Assembly: GCA_024509875.1 (NCBI GenBank)
Contig: JAMPIV010004255.1
Location: forward strand, 62,001-126,000
Origin: Oreohelix idahoensis
Lineage: Eukaryota; Mollusca; Gastropoda; Stylommatophora; Oreohelicidae
Length of the DNA: 64,000 bases
Reading direction: 5' to 3'
Of the stretch, positions 11,311 to 22,816 are shown one piece after another. Within the stretch, counting starts at the first letter, position 1. Every line of letters starts with the position of its first letter. The position numbers were made by a program, and so were the translations under genes. The notes below the pieces were generated by a model that saw only the letters and a list, made by a program, of their open reading frames with translations, did not search any database and had not been told where the DNA came from.

Positions 11311-12439
11311 ACCGTGGGGTGTATATGTTGATTCAATTATAAGGCATATATGTTCAAGTTTCTTCTGTGTTTGTTTATTGTATCACTCAAAGTCAAGATA
11401 CTGGTATACTGCCAGAGATAGTTATTCTTGATGATGTTTGTACCCAAGTTCGTTCCAGAATTCCTCTGTGGTGTTTAATGTTTTGTGACTTTTATTAGCA
11501 TACTCTATGTTCACTATTTACTGTAAAACCTTCAACAGGAGGTAGTTAACAAAGTCTTCAGGGATCCAGTAAAACAGTTTATTATCTTGTATATACAGTC
11601 AAAACAAAGTCTCTTGCTTGCAATCACAAATCCTCATAAAAATGCATCTTTGTGGTTATTTATTATTTCTCCCTGTATTTATATCCAAGTTGGGGTAAGT
11701 ATTTTTGGTTAGTTCCTTTGTGTTTGCTTCTTAGATTTATCCGACTCATGGGTAAATGACAGTTGAGCCTCTACCTCTTTTATGATTTGAGCTAATTTGA
11801 CATTTAAGAGCTCCGTTTCATTTCTTATAAGTTCAGCTCGTTCTCCCGACATTTAGGCATTTCTGGCATAACTAGGTTTTATTCTGAAAAATGAAAAAGT
11901 CACATGAAGCATTTACTTACGGGTAATATGAATTCCCAACTTTGTAAAAGTTATCTGCTTCATGCAGAGTTGATATCTTGATAACTTCAAGACCAGCAGT
12001 TAGATGGACTAGGGCTACGTCCACACAAACTGACTTCTGTAGATCAACTGATTTCGGATATGCGAAATCTGCCATCGCAGCATGGTGCACGCTTTTACCA
12101 CCTTTTGGTTGGTTAATCTAATACTTCTTTAATTATTTTATTGGGTGTCATATGCTTGCCGATGGAGGGTCTCGGCTATTCCGATTTACGTCATCGGTTG
12201 CTAAGCAACTCCCGCCAAAAGATAGCGTTGAGTCACTATTTAACCTAGTTTCGACTAGTTTCAGTTTCAATCTGATACTAGTGTAACTCGCGTCTTTATT
12301 TCAATAAAACCTCGTAACTATTCTTCCTAATCTAACATAACTATTAGCACGAATGATGCTATGGTATCAGTAGTACCCTTTCGGTGACATAGTACAGTAG
12401 AGTCTCCACATGCCAATTTTGTAATATATCACCATCATT
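11311..12439. other. intron 1, no recognised content
   Basis: AT-rich intronic sequence. No open frame with recognisable similarity, no terminal repeats and no obvious copies elsewhere in the window. Confidence 0.5.
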
Positions 12440-12700
12440 TTCCGTTGCGCTCCTTTTTGGAGTTTGAAACCACCATTGTGGCTGATCATCTTGCAGGAAG
12501 CCTGCAGCAAGCAGTCACATGCTCCTGTAGTAGTGGTTTCTGTGGCAATGTGTGTTGTACATGATGAGGTTGCCAACCTCATGCACAACCTCAATAGTGA
12601 ATGCAGTGTCACCTTAGGATCACAACATGCCTTAGGGACTCCACCTCCACGTGGTAGTCCTTCTATTGCAGTTTCTGTCTCTCTGCAATGGGAAGCAGAC
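12440..12700 (+). repeat. R1 repeat copy
   Basis: Contains the family core: CTTGCAGGAAGCCTGCAGCA, GTAGTGGTTTCTGTGGCAAT and ACATGATGAGGTTGCCAACC. See the copy at 47225 for the family description. Confidence 0.8.
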
Positions 12701-13061
12701 TAAAAAATTGAAGAACTACAGCTACTGGACTTTATAATATACAGGAAACCAGACATATATTGAAGTGCCTTTATTCACTGATGGGTTTAGTAAATCAAAT
12801 CATTGACATAGTTGACAAACATAATATTATTACATCTAACCTCAATAACTACAGAGTTATCTTGGCTGAACATTAAAAAAAAAAAATAAAAAAAATCACT
12901 ACATAATGCAACAAAATCAGTAAGTGTCTAACAATTTTATATATTGTTCAGTTAAAGTGACCTGTGCATAAGGCAAAAATATGTATTTATCATAAATTTA
13001 GTTTCTTGATACAAGCAGTTTTCTGTTTGGTGATGTATAACTGTGATTTTTGTGTTCCAAG

Positions 13062-13197
13062 GTGGATAGGTCAGCCCTGATCTACATGCAAAGTGGCAGT
13101 CATGGAGGACCCTATGACAAAATGTCTGGTCTTGACTTCAAGTCTGCATTTGTCAGCAAACAGGGTCAAGGCCAGCAACAAAGTAAAGGTGCTTCAG
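13062..13197 (+). CDS. CAMSAP: CAMSAP exon b (linker)
   Basis: The acceptor is GTTCCAAG| and the donor GCTTCAG|GTATGT. The exon is 136 nt, entered in phase 0 and left with one base over. It encodes VDRSALIYMQSGSHGG followed by a Gln-rich stretch (KQGQGQQQSKGAS). No globular domain is visible. It lies alone between the 12.7-kb intron 1 and the 1.9-kb intron 2, and two hAT-like terminal sequences lie on either side of it (11239 and 13797). The call depends on splice sites and frame, because this segment of the family is variable. Confidence 0.7.
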
Positions 13198-13419
13198 GTA
13201 TGTGTGTTAACATCATGTTAGTCATCTATGTATTCAGTCACTTCTACTTACTGTCTCTAGGACCAGTAAAAGAGTTAGTCTTTTGGACAACAAAGAAATA
13301 AATTGTTCAGGAGGAGTGTTGATAAAGAAATAAAATAAAGTAACAGAAATAATAATTGTAATGAAAACTTAGCTTGAAATTTCTATAGAATCTCGTCAAA
13401 AGCACTGTAGAAAGAATTC

Positions 13420-13797
13420 AGTCTCTTCAGCAGCGGGCCTAGCAAAATTTCCTGTTATGCAAAATTCGTCTTCATCTCTCAGTACACCGTAGATCATTGG
13501 TGGGTAACCCTGGAGCTATATGTATCTCAGAAAATCTACCTTAATAAAAATCTTATACAGTTCACGAATAAAGCGAATTTTAGTAATCTAGCTTTACAGA
13601 TTTTTACTGTAAATGCAGTGAAAGTATCTTTAAACCTGGGGACAGCCACGCTTTTAAGTGCTGGTGGGAGAGGGCTAGTCTGACATTTACCTAGGTTAAA
13701 ATTGGATCTTGTTCCACTCCATCTCCTAGAAATCTACCAATAATTCATCTTCTTTGATCCACCAATCGATCAAGATCGACCAGTTGCTGACCCCTGC
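13420..13797. mobile_element. hAT-like terminal sequence (right-type end)
   Basis: Ends ...GATCGACCAGTTGCTGACCCCTG, the inverted form of the hAT-type terminus. The inner part has no recognised transposase. The left limit is a guess. Confidence 0.45.
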
Positions 13798-14146
13798 AGT
13801 AGAACATAGACCATCATGAAAATGTCATTTCTGATTGCTTGTAATTTGCCAGTAGTTTTGTTGTCTGGGGCAGAAATGTAAAAATGGCTAAAATACCTTT
13901 CTTCTTCCTAACTAAATAAAGGTCTTCATTTGTTTGTTCCTGTTTGTTGTCTTCTAAATGTTTTCGGGACTTCCTCTGTTTAGTCCATCCCCAGTGTTTC
14001 AGAGTAGCGGCTGTCTCAGCGCATGTCTTGTCTGACTGCATTATCTTTTCCTCATTTCTTGTTCTAAGTGGTATTTGTCTAGTTCTTTTCTTCAGTTCTA
14101 CATCAGCTGTCTTGTTATATGATTTTAGTTCTTTTCTGCACATGTA

Positions 14147-14178
14147 CGTACGCACGCACGCACGCACACACACACACT
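14147..14178. repeat. (CGCA)n/(CA)n microsatellite
   Basis: ACGCACGCACGC followed by CACACACA. Confidence 0.9.
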
Positions 14179-14284
14179 TACTTACACTTTGAGTGTTTGT
14201 AACTTCTTTGTCATTCCAAAGTTTTCTTTCCAAACGCTCTGGAGCAGTTGTCAGAAGTTATTTAATTTTAAAAAAAAAAATCAA

Positions 14285-14965
14285 TCAACAAATAAATGGG
14301 TAATCTCCATAAAGGAACGTTACCAATTGTTCCGCTCAGAATATTCACTTGGAGTTATTTCCCTTTGGCAGTGTTTCATGCTTTTGCATTGTTTCATAGA
14401 CGTATCGTAGTGTGCAAGTATCAATAAAAATTAGGAACTGTCACACTATTTCAAGTGCAAAATGCAGAGACAAAATAAATTTCGAAAAAAGGGATAGACT
14501 GCTAATTTGACAGACCGACTTACAAACTGATGTGCAAAAGCCAGTCTGTCTAATTAGCAGTCTATCCATTGTCTGTCAGTCAGTCCATCAGCCAATCATA
14601 AGGAGTACATCAGTCAGTCACTCGGTCTGTCAGTCAATACATGAATCAGTCTGTTAGTAAGTTAGATATTTAATACTTTGTCAGACTCTGAGTCAGTCCG
14701 TCAGTGGGGGTTCTTATAATAAATTAATTGTGACAAATAAAAGTCAGTTAAAAAACAAACTAAAAGCGTCGATCTTTAACAAAAAAATTTTTTTTTTTAA
14801 ATTGTCTGTGTTTTGCTCCTAATTACAATTGATACATGTACACTATGATACATGTCCACAAAATACTGCTAAAAGACGAAACCACTGCTAAATTGAAATA
14901 ATTCCAAGTGAATATTCTGTGCACAACGATTGGCAACGTTCTTTTGGAAACTACCAATAAATGAA
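14285..14965. mobile_element. foldback (long inverted repeat) element
   Basis: About 140 bp at the left (around CGTTACCAATTG and AGAATATTCACTTGG, 14315..14351) recur inverted at the right (CCAAGTGAATATTCT, 14903..14917, and CAACGATTGGCAACG). Similarity continues inward to AAATTAGG/CCTAATT (about 14425 and 14820). In the centre, a second pair (GGATAGACTGCTAATT near 14491 and its inverse near 14553) and CAGTCAGTC-rich sequence are present. The structure fits a non-autonomous foldback DNA element; arms are diverged by eye roughly a quarter. Confidence 0.6.
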
Positions 14966-15124
14966 ATAAAACAAACAGGTCTTTGGCTTTTTTGTTTTTG
15001 GCAGTAAAGACTACCCTTCTACTTCAGAGTACTGTGGCCATGTAAAAATAAACGACCTTTGGGCCAGCTCTGGAGATATTTCTGTAGGTATATGCATAAT
15101 TTTTCTCACTTTCATGCTATTCAG

Positions 15125-15328
15125 ATAAGCCTGGTACTATGGGTCAGCATCCAGAGAGGTCAAGTCCTGCGTTGATACAAGATAATGCAACATTGGAAGT
15201 CAGTGAGGCGAATCCAGGCTCATTAGAAATGCAGCAACTGAAGCTAAAATTGGAACAAAAGAGAAAAGATATTGAGAGGAAGAAATATAGGCAGGAGGCA
15301 CAGCAAAGTAAAATGAGACAACAGTTAG
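15125..15328 (+). CDS. CAMSAP: CAMSAP exon c (first charged coiled coil)
   Basis: Acceptor TATTCAG|, donor CAGTTAG|GTGAGT; 204 nt, entered and left with one base over. The spliced frame reads DKPGTMGQHPERSS and then a heptad-like charged helix (MQQLKLKLEQKRKDIERKKY, then RQEAQQSKMRQQLG). Family knowledge: CAMSAPs carry a short coiled coil with a KRKxIExxK core just before a conserved GKAAF segment. That segment is exactly what the next exon supplies (GKAAFMRVVSK), which makes the junction convincing. Confidence 0.9.
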
Positions 15329-15369
15329 GTGAGTCATTCTTGTTAGAGCAATGCGTGTTTGTAAGAGTG

Positions 15370-15690
15370 TGAAGTAGTCACCATCACCACCCTTCAGCTC
15401 CCCAAGGAGCATAGGCCTTCAGCAAACTTATGCCATGCTTTCCTGCCCTGTGCCATCAGCTCAAGGTCTTTCCATATCTTCTTCATGTCTTGTATCCAGT
15501 TCTCTTCTCCATGCGCTGCTTGGTCTCCCTTTACATTTCTTACCCTGTGATGCCAGATCAGGGACTGCCTGGTAATGCTATCTTTAATGTGTGTCCTATC
15601 CATCTCCAGTGTCGTCTTCTCATTTGTGAAGTTGTGGATATGCCATATTATAGAATGAGTTCAGAATTGCATGGAAGCTTTATCAGTAAT
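15370..15690 (-). mobile_element. LINE 3'-end fragment
   Basis: On the minus strand short stretches such as WKDLELMAQGRKAWHKFAEG and LCSLGS correspond to the C terminus of a LINE reverse transcriptase ORF. The + strand copy at 24395 has the same ending (VEGLCSLGAEG). It is broken by frameshifts. Confidence 0.65.
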
Positions 15691-15859
15691 GTGTGAAAAT
15701 GCAACAGTGACAAGGGAATTAACTTTTTGAGTTTAAATTGTTCCTAATTCTTGCTGTTGAGGAAGATGTGTAAAACAATGAAGTAACAATTTATCTATAG
15801 CTTCAGTATGGGTATAAAAAAAAGAAGTCCAAAACATATTCTTCATCATCATCATCATT

Positions 15860-15990
15860 TTCCTTTTTGTTCTCTCTGGAGCATGAGCCACCACTGCAGC
15901 TGGGCCCCCCTGCAGGAAGCCTGCACAAAGCATTCACATTTAACGGCAGTGGTTTCTGTAGCAATGTGTTTTACATGATGAGGTTGTTGT
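15860..15990 (+). repeat. R1 repeat copy, partial
   Basis: TCTGGAGCATGAGCCACCAC, GCAGGAAGCCTGCACAAAGC and ACATGATGAGGTTG match the R1 core. The 3' half is missing. Confidence 0.75.
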
Positions 15991-16790
15991 TGTTTAACTA
16001 GGGCTGCTGAGCTTCTCACTCTTTAGCAACCAATACCAAGTTGAAGACTTCGTATTATCTACGCTGTAGATCTAGGCTTTTCCTTGTGGCTTTTCTGCCT
16101 TTTCCAAAATGTGTTGAGCTGAAGTTATGGGCTCCAGTTTTTCCAGCTTGGCTTGCATGCAAAGGATAATCACATCTGGTCTCAAGCTAGGAGGAAGAAG
16201 TACATGGCATACTGTGCATTCCCCGCCATTCAAGGGGGCTGTCCAAATAGGCAGAGCTAAAATACTGTGCTGTGGTTCTGGGCTCTCCCAAGGAATTGTC
16301 ATGTTCTACACAGAGCCACATTTCAGCTCCCCCTGCCTATCATGAGCCCACAGTGAGATCCCCCACATGCAGCCAACCAGGTAAAAGCCAGAGTTACGTC
16401 TGGGGCTCAAGTGACTCCTCCAAGCTTAGTGTGCAATGCTGTGTTCTCAACAAGTTTCACCACAGGGGGAATCACTGGAAGTGTGTGGATGATTTCAAGA
16501 GTCAGCAAGGATGTAATTAGCCTCACAGACAGATATTCACTTCCACATCTGTATATTGTAGCATTGTGCTTATCTGGTGGTCATATAAGGATGACTCCAG
16601 ATATGCCTCTAGATATGCCTCCATGCATATACATGATGTCAAACAGATTCTTGCTCAAGTGTAAATATGTTATAGAGCAAGAAACATCTTTGCTGTGCAG
16701 AGTTGTGATTGTTTTCTTTTCACTTGCCTTATGTAAAACTGGCAATAAATATGAGATAGAAGTGCGCCTAATAATGACATAAAAAGTATT
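15991..16790. other. intron 3, unrecognised stretch
   Basis: Short open frames on both strands but none with recognised motifs. The local base composition is less AT-rich (16060..16560), which hints at a decayed element of unknown type. Confidence 0.35.
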
Positions 16791-16792
16791 CT

Positions 16793-17174
16793 TTTTTTAA
16801 AATTTTATTTATTTATTTTTTTTTAAACATACGCCCGCTATTACTCGAGCCGAGAATCTCTGGTTAGTATATCTAACCTGAGACTGATTTTTACGTGAGT
16901 ATCCATTTTTTCCCTGTACACTGACAGGTGTCCGTCCACTCGCCATTTAGGCAGATACTCGCCGTCTTTGGAGGGTACCCATTAGAGCTGGGTCGGATCA
17001 GGAGCCGCCAGTCCCTAGTCGACGACACTGCTTCAAATGTCTTCACTAGGGCTTGAATTAATCCAGTTCAAGTCCGGGTCGACAACACTCATTCAAATGA
17101 CCTCGCCCGGGCTTGAACCTGGATCACCCGATCGCCAGCGCAGTGTGGTAACCATTACACCAGCGCGGCTCCCC
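16793..17174 (-). mobile_element. tRNA-derived SINE (family R4)
   Basis: On the minus strand it starts GGGGAGCCGCGCTGGTGTAA and TGGTTACCACACTGCG (A-box-like), followed by GGTTCAAGCCC (B-box). It ends in an A-rich tail, seen as poly-T at the left. The 11-bp duplication AAAAGTATTCT flanks it perfectly (16782..16792 and 17175..17185), so both limits are firm. Confidence 0.85.
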
Positions 17175-17228
17175 AAAAGTATTCTATTTATGAAAGACAT
17201 GAAATTTTATTATTGTTTGTTGCTTTAG

Positions 17229-17510
17229 AGCATCCAATTGGCAGAGTGGTTAAAGTGCTTGCATCTTGTGACAAAGTTACAGAGTTTTGGGTTCAAAATC
17301 TGATAGTGACACATTTCAAAATCTCAAGTCCACCCAGTCATAATTGAGTACCTGACCCTGCTCTTGTGCTAGGGAAGGGAAATGCAGCGAGGAAAGACCT
17401 GATCATCTCACCTCATAAAGCTGAGACCTAGTATGGTGAAGTCTCTAACTCTAATCCCCTACAAGAGAATCTGCTATGAGACCACCGTTACCGTACCCTT
17501 GTATTAGTAC
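17229..17510 (+). mobile_element. SINE of family R2
   Basis: tRNA-like head TTGGCAGAGTGGTTAAAGTG with A-box-like TGGCAGAGTGG and B-box-like GGGTTCAAAATC, similar to Leu/Ser tRNAs. The body includes CAGTCATAATTGAGTACCTG, AAAGCTGAGACCTAGTATGG and TGCTATGAGACCACCG. Other copies: 25350, 35577, 43750, 49390 (+) and 61736 (-). Confidence 0.8.
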
Positions 17511-19851
17511 AAACTCTCAGATTTTTATTTTAAAAGATTTAACTTTCATATAAAGGATTATCCTGCATAGAAAATATTTTGTAAGTTACTAGGATTCCCT
17601 GTGGCTTTAAGAAAAACAGAATCTTGCGAACATATTATGAGACGTGAAATGCAGTGCTCTCTCACTTTCTGCAAGGAGAGGCAGAAATGAAAAAAAGAGG
17701 AAGAAGAGTACTGAATATAGAAGGCATAGAAAAATTGAGAAATGAATGTTCCAGTGGACAATTTTTACAGCTGACCTTTCTGATAAGGCTTGATTGACAA
17801 GTTTTGAGTTTCAGAAGTCTCCTGGACAAGAAGAGGCATCACTATACATAAATCATAAAAGAATGGAACAGGAACACTAGAAGAACCGTAGTTGAGATAG
17901 ACTGTCTTTAATGAGAGAAGCACAGAAGAAGAGATCCCAATGGGTTTGAGGAAAATGCTCAACTCATGGTCTCAAAGATTAAGCCACAAAGAATTCTAAA
18001 AAAAAAATGAATGTGTGTCCTGTGGGAAGAAAAAAAAAAACTACTCAAAATAGTGAATGAAATTTAAAAAAAAATGTATTATGGTCTTGTAATAAAATGG
18101 TCAGATTTAGAGAAATTTTTGTTAGAAGCAAAGATTGAAAGGAAGAAGAGGAAAGGAGAAAAGACATGATTTGAAATTGTAAAAGATAATGCTGAACCAT
18201 ATTCTGACTTTATGATAAATGTGTTAGAAAAACAATCATCATCTTCTTTTTGCTCCTTACGGATGGCACTCCTTGAGGAAGCCTCTATATATATATACAT
18301 ACACACACACATACATACTCGAGTATAAGTCGAGAAATTTATTCCCATTTTTTACCTTAAAATAAAATACGGAACCCTGACTTAAAGTCGAGTCCAAAAA
18401 AATTAAAGATTCATGAAACTGGTCAGTGTTGCCCCCCTGCCATCCCCACCGCTTATTGGTATAAACTTGCTGTATCATTAAATGTTTAGAACAAAATATC
18501 TTATTGTAACTGTTCATCCACCATTTGTAACTGGTCACTTTGGATCCCCATTGATAGGTATTAGAATAGTGATGGGTGACAGTTATCTGGTTGAGTCTAA
18601 AACGCGAATGAATAATAGAAAATCTCCAAGAGTCAATTCAACTTCAATAGTGTCAAGGACGGACACTAGAACTCGTGGTTGAGTAATGATGCCATCAATG
18701 GTTTATTAGACAATATGTAGATGTGGACCATACGACAGTTCATGCATATACATAGTAGATTAACTTGTGACATATGGTATTCAGCTTCCATCATATACTT
18801 AGTGAAGCATCATCAATAGGCATCGATATATTCATACATGTTTATCTTGCTATAAATGACTTGACTTAACGAATGTTCTATACGACTGTTGACCTCTCAA
18901 GGGCAGTCCATCATATTACAATCAAGGGTATACAACCCATTACGGAATACTCCTTCTTAGTTAGTTTGACAATAAAAATCCGACTTCTGATAAAGCATTA
19001 TAACTTGTGAAGTGTATACAAACTTCTAACTGCTGACGTTTTGTTTCACCTCTCCATATTAGCCGTTACTCGCATGACGGCTACTTTAAATATTCAATAA
19101 TGCAGATCCCGTTCATTCCACAAACAATGTTCATATAATAAACATCTTCAAAACTTCCAGTGCATTGACGTTACGACTTTTATCCATTCTGGTCCCAACA
19201 TGTACGGGTACCAGCTAGAGGTCGACTTGACTGAAGAAAGTCAATGACGAAACTATTCTTACAACATTATCAATCAATTATAATATTACCTGGTGACCTG
19301 AGGGCTATGACTTAAATTGCAGTGAGCCAGTCACCAAGTAATTACAATATGTCCGAATGAAGGACTGAAAAAACATCAGACTCCCAGTCTGAAAGGAACT
19401 CTGCCTTGCTCCACTACGGAGATACGTCATCTGCCCCTTTGGTAACAACCGCGCTAATTTACCAATATCAAAAATGTGCGTTCTCGTGCGCAACAAACTA
19501 TATCACTAACATCTGAGTTGGTGTGTACACATATTTAACAGATGCAGGACCTGGGACTGCAATTATCTGTTAATGCCTGTTAAGGACATAAAATGTACGC
19601 AACACTTATGTAATATATTAAAAAATGGATTGAAATGAAAATCATTGGGACGTGTTTTTCAATGTCATTCTTGTAAGTCACCAACGTCGTTCGGGTTAGA
19701 ATTATGGTAATGATTTAGGATTCCTAAACCTAACGATATCTTAGCCCTTTTTACAGCGTCTCTGAATTCTTATATAAGGTTGTATCGAACACATGGCCCA
19801 CTGTTCTTCAGTTCACCCAAAAATGTTTAAACCAATTTTATTAGGCTGTTA

Positions 19852-21462
19852 CATACATGCCACACTTAAAGGTTTACCCATAATCTGTACGGGGTGTTTG
19901 CGTTTTCAGATGTGTACGGGCCGTACACGGGTCTGTACGGGTTTTTTCGCCTAATTATTAAATATACATATAAATCTTGTGCCACTACACAATTTGCGTC
20001 ATGAGATTCGGCGAGATTTTAAGCCAAGTGGATAAAAAAAAAAAATAACCAATGAAAATCAAGCTGCCTATTTTTCAATTGCCGCGGGATGTGCGTGGCG
20101 TGTTCATTCACAATTTTTCGCTAAAGCTAGCGCGAGGTTACTGATTATTTGAACGATTACGCAGCACTGAAATCTTTTTTGAGTCGAGCCTATTGTTTAG
20201 GATTAATTTCCAGTTTAGTATTGGTAAGTAATTCATTTTTAAAAAAATATTACAATAACATTGTTTAGATGAAGTTAGATTTAACTGTCAGATAACTTAG
20301 GCCTATGCTTTCTTTTCCCCTAAGGTTTAGCATAATTTATTATTTACGGCTGGTAAAAAAAAAAAGGCTGATACCACTACATATTATTTGATTTCACTAA
20401 AACTTGTAGAAAGTGCGTAAGAAATGTAAATTTGAAAAATAATACAATAGCCTACAAATTATGGGTAGCCTAATATCGTAATGATGGTCGCCGAATGCTC
20501 CGCATGTATTTTCGTACCATTTAGAGTTATAATTAGGGTTACAGCTAGGGTTAACCCTAAATCTAAATGGTACGAAAATACACGCGGAGCATTCGGCGAA
20601 CGTCATTCCGATATTACCAAATTATGAAACTGAAAAGAAAAAAAAATCACAATAGCGTGGAAAATTTACATCTTAACTCGATCAGAGAAAAGTTTATTTG
20701 GAGTTAGCCTACTTCTCTTCTTAGTTTTAATTTCGTTTCTTTAAAAAAACAATGTTATTTTGCCTTTGGTGGTCATCATTACGGTCATTCAATGATTTAT
20801 AATTATTAAATAATTAATTAGCCTACTATCAATGTTTGATTGACACTAAAATTTGTATGGAAAGGTCTATTTAAAACTACCAGTTGGGCTTTAACGGCTA
20901 TTCCAATTTTTGAAGTTCGGTAGAAAATATACAGGCTAATATTACGCCAGCGCTAGTTTATATTTTCATTACCAGCTTTAGCAAAAAATTTATTAGATTT
21001 TAAATTTAAGATTCCTAACCCATAATGCTTATTACTGGTCTCTTTAGGCCTGTACTTTTATAAGGCACTATAGAAAACACAGCAACTGTTCTTCATTTCA
21101 ACCATAAATTGTATTAATTTTTTTCCAAGATTCTATTTCATTATATAATATTAAAATTACAAATAATTATATTTTTCAAATTGATTATTAATATTTGTAT
21201 TTACTATGCAAAATAAATTCTAACTCTTGTTGTTTAGGTTTTAAAGCAAGTGAAGACATGCTTAAAAAGGCAAAGGCCGCATGTCACTATGATGGTGCAG
21301 AACCATCTAATTGAATATACTTTTACATGAATAAACTCTTTTGTTACGTTTTTCAGTCTTTGTACAGGTTTTGCGGGTCTTTGTACAGGTTTTGCGGGTC
21401 TTTGTACAGGTTTTTTTTAATTTTTTGTACAGGTTTTTCATCTCTGAGGTGTGGCATGTATG
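19852..21462. mobile_element. nested inverted-repeat DNA element, non-autonomous
   Basis: Terminal inverted repeat CATACATGCCACAC (19852..19865) matches its inverse GTGTGGCATGTATG (21449..21462). The 6-bp direct repeat CTGTTA flanks it (19846..19851 and 21463..21468). The inside is AT-rich, with TGTACGGG-type repeats at the left and TTTGTACAGGTTTTGCGGG repeats at the right, related as inverted complements. No transposase was recognised. A 6-bp duplication does not point clearly to one superfamily. Confidence 0.65.
20471..20616. mobile_element. palindromic mini-element
   Basis: Near-perfect inverted repeat: TAATATCG ... CGCCGAATGCTCCGC ... TATTTTCGTACCATTTAGA on the left, and its inverse on the right, around a short AGGGTT/AACCCT centre. 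Arms are about 57 bp, so the whole can fold into one hairpin. Confidence 0.75.
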
Positions 21463-21649
21463 CTGTTAATCATGGTTATTATTAAAATAAAAACATACAC
21501 TCGAAATCGATACAAACGATCAATAAAAAAAAAAAAAATGTCTGTCATGCTTTTGGTACTTCCTGCCATTTTACACTGCCATGCACAGCTTTTATAAACA
21601 CACCCACAATTAGTATTTTTTTAAAATTTGCCCCGGTTTCTATTACAAT

Positions 21650-21810
21650 GAGTTTGAAAAGAAAGCATACTTCTTAAAAGGCTGGCTTTAAGCTGAAAGT
21701 GATAGAATTTGCGAAAGACATGGCAATTCTAGTGCAGTGCAGGAATTCGTAATCGATGAAAAACTTGTTGTGACTTGTGTAAAATAAAAGAATCTTTGCA
21801 AGGGGAGAAA
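21650..21810 (+). pseudogene. fossil pogo-like transposase N terminus
   Basis: Frames read piecewise as MSLKRKHTS, stop, KAGFKLKVIEFAKDM and, after a frame change, GNSSAVQEFVIDEKLV. That is the K.KxxVIxFAxxxGNxxAAxEFxxDExxV helix-turn-helix pattern of pogo/Tigger transposases. At least two stops and one frameshift make it inactive. No DDE catalytic part was recognised. Confidence 0.6.
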
Positions 21811-22816
21811 TTAAACACCGTGGGACGTGTTTCATCTTTAGTCCAAATGTGCAGAAGTGGATGAGAGCGCATGCTTTGCGCATTTACGTTTGCGCAAAAC
21901 GCCGTAGCTTATGGCCTTCTGCTTACTGTAACACTGAATGGCAAATGATGATTACATAACGTGTGAAAAACCTAGCTCGGACAGTTATCGATTCGGTGGC
22001 TATTTAAGTCACCCATGTCATTATGGGTTAGGATTAGAGTTGGGTTTAGATTTAGAAATGCTAAACCTAACATAAATTCTAATGCTAACTGTAACTGCAG
22101 CCGACTTAATTGGCCTCCGGATTGATAGGACTTAGGGCAAAATGGAAGACACGTCCTACGGTTGGTTTTTCAATTTCAACCCTTGCAAGATATGTCAAAA
22201 ACCAAACTAGCAAGGGGAGAGAACCCTTTGTGTTTACTCATTCTTCTAGAAGAACACAATGAATGGGTTTTAACTCAGTGGCAAAATTGTTGCATCATTA
22301 CTTGAGGATCAATACGTATTTGTGCCCTTCAGTTGAAAAATAGGGTAAAAAATATCGCAGCATACCAGAAATATAGAAATTTCTTGCATGTGCAAGCTGG
22401 TGTAGCTGTTCTATTAACCCCTTTTAGCTGTCTTTTTGCCAATGCACAAAAATTGCACATAAATTACCAGCAGCTTTGGAGGAAAAAAAAAATTCTAGCT
22501 TTTCATCAATTCATTATTGAAGCATCATTTTGTTTGTACTTCGACTTATAATCGGATCATTCATTTTGGATGCTGTTCAGGTCCAAAGGTCTAGGGGTTG
22601 ACTTATAGTCGAATCGGCTTATACTCGAGCATATACGGTAGAATAGAAAAACTACACTAGAGCAGAATTGAGATTACTTGATAGCCAGCTTCAGAGAAGA
22701 GTAAATTATTAGATTTAAAATAAACATATCATTTAAAAAAAAAACATTATTTGTTCTCAGGTGATTCATGTGAAATATAAAAGTTACTTTTATTTTTATT
22801 TGTTTTAATTTTTCAG

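Larger units (their letters stand above)
18317..22629 (+). mobile_element. degenerate pogo-type DNA transposon
   Basis: Outer ends carry the perfect inverted 12-mer CTCGAGTATAAG (18318..18329) / CTTATACTCGAG (22618..22629). Related subterminal motifs occur next to them (GACTTAAAGTCGAG, CGACTTATAATCGG, GACTTATAGTCGA), resembling transposase binding sites. Inside is a broken helix-turn-helix of the pogo/Tigger type (21651..21810). The interior is otherwise decayed and hosts a nested inverted-repeat element. Confidence 0.65.

Noticed and set aside
11239..13797. One intact 2.56-kb hAT element containing CAMSAP exon b
   Set aside because: No 8-bp duplication at the two ends and no transposase. 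Two unrelated relics are more likely; kept only as a low-interest finding.
20530..20560. Interstitial telomere repeat (AGGGTTA-like)
   Set aside because: Only two or three irregular units at the centre of a palindrome, which can be explained by the hairpin element.
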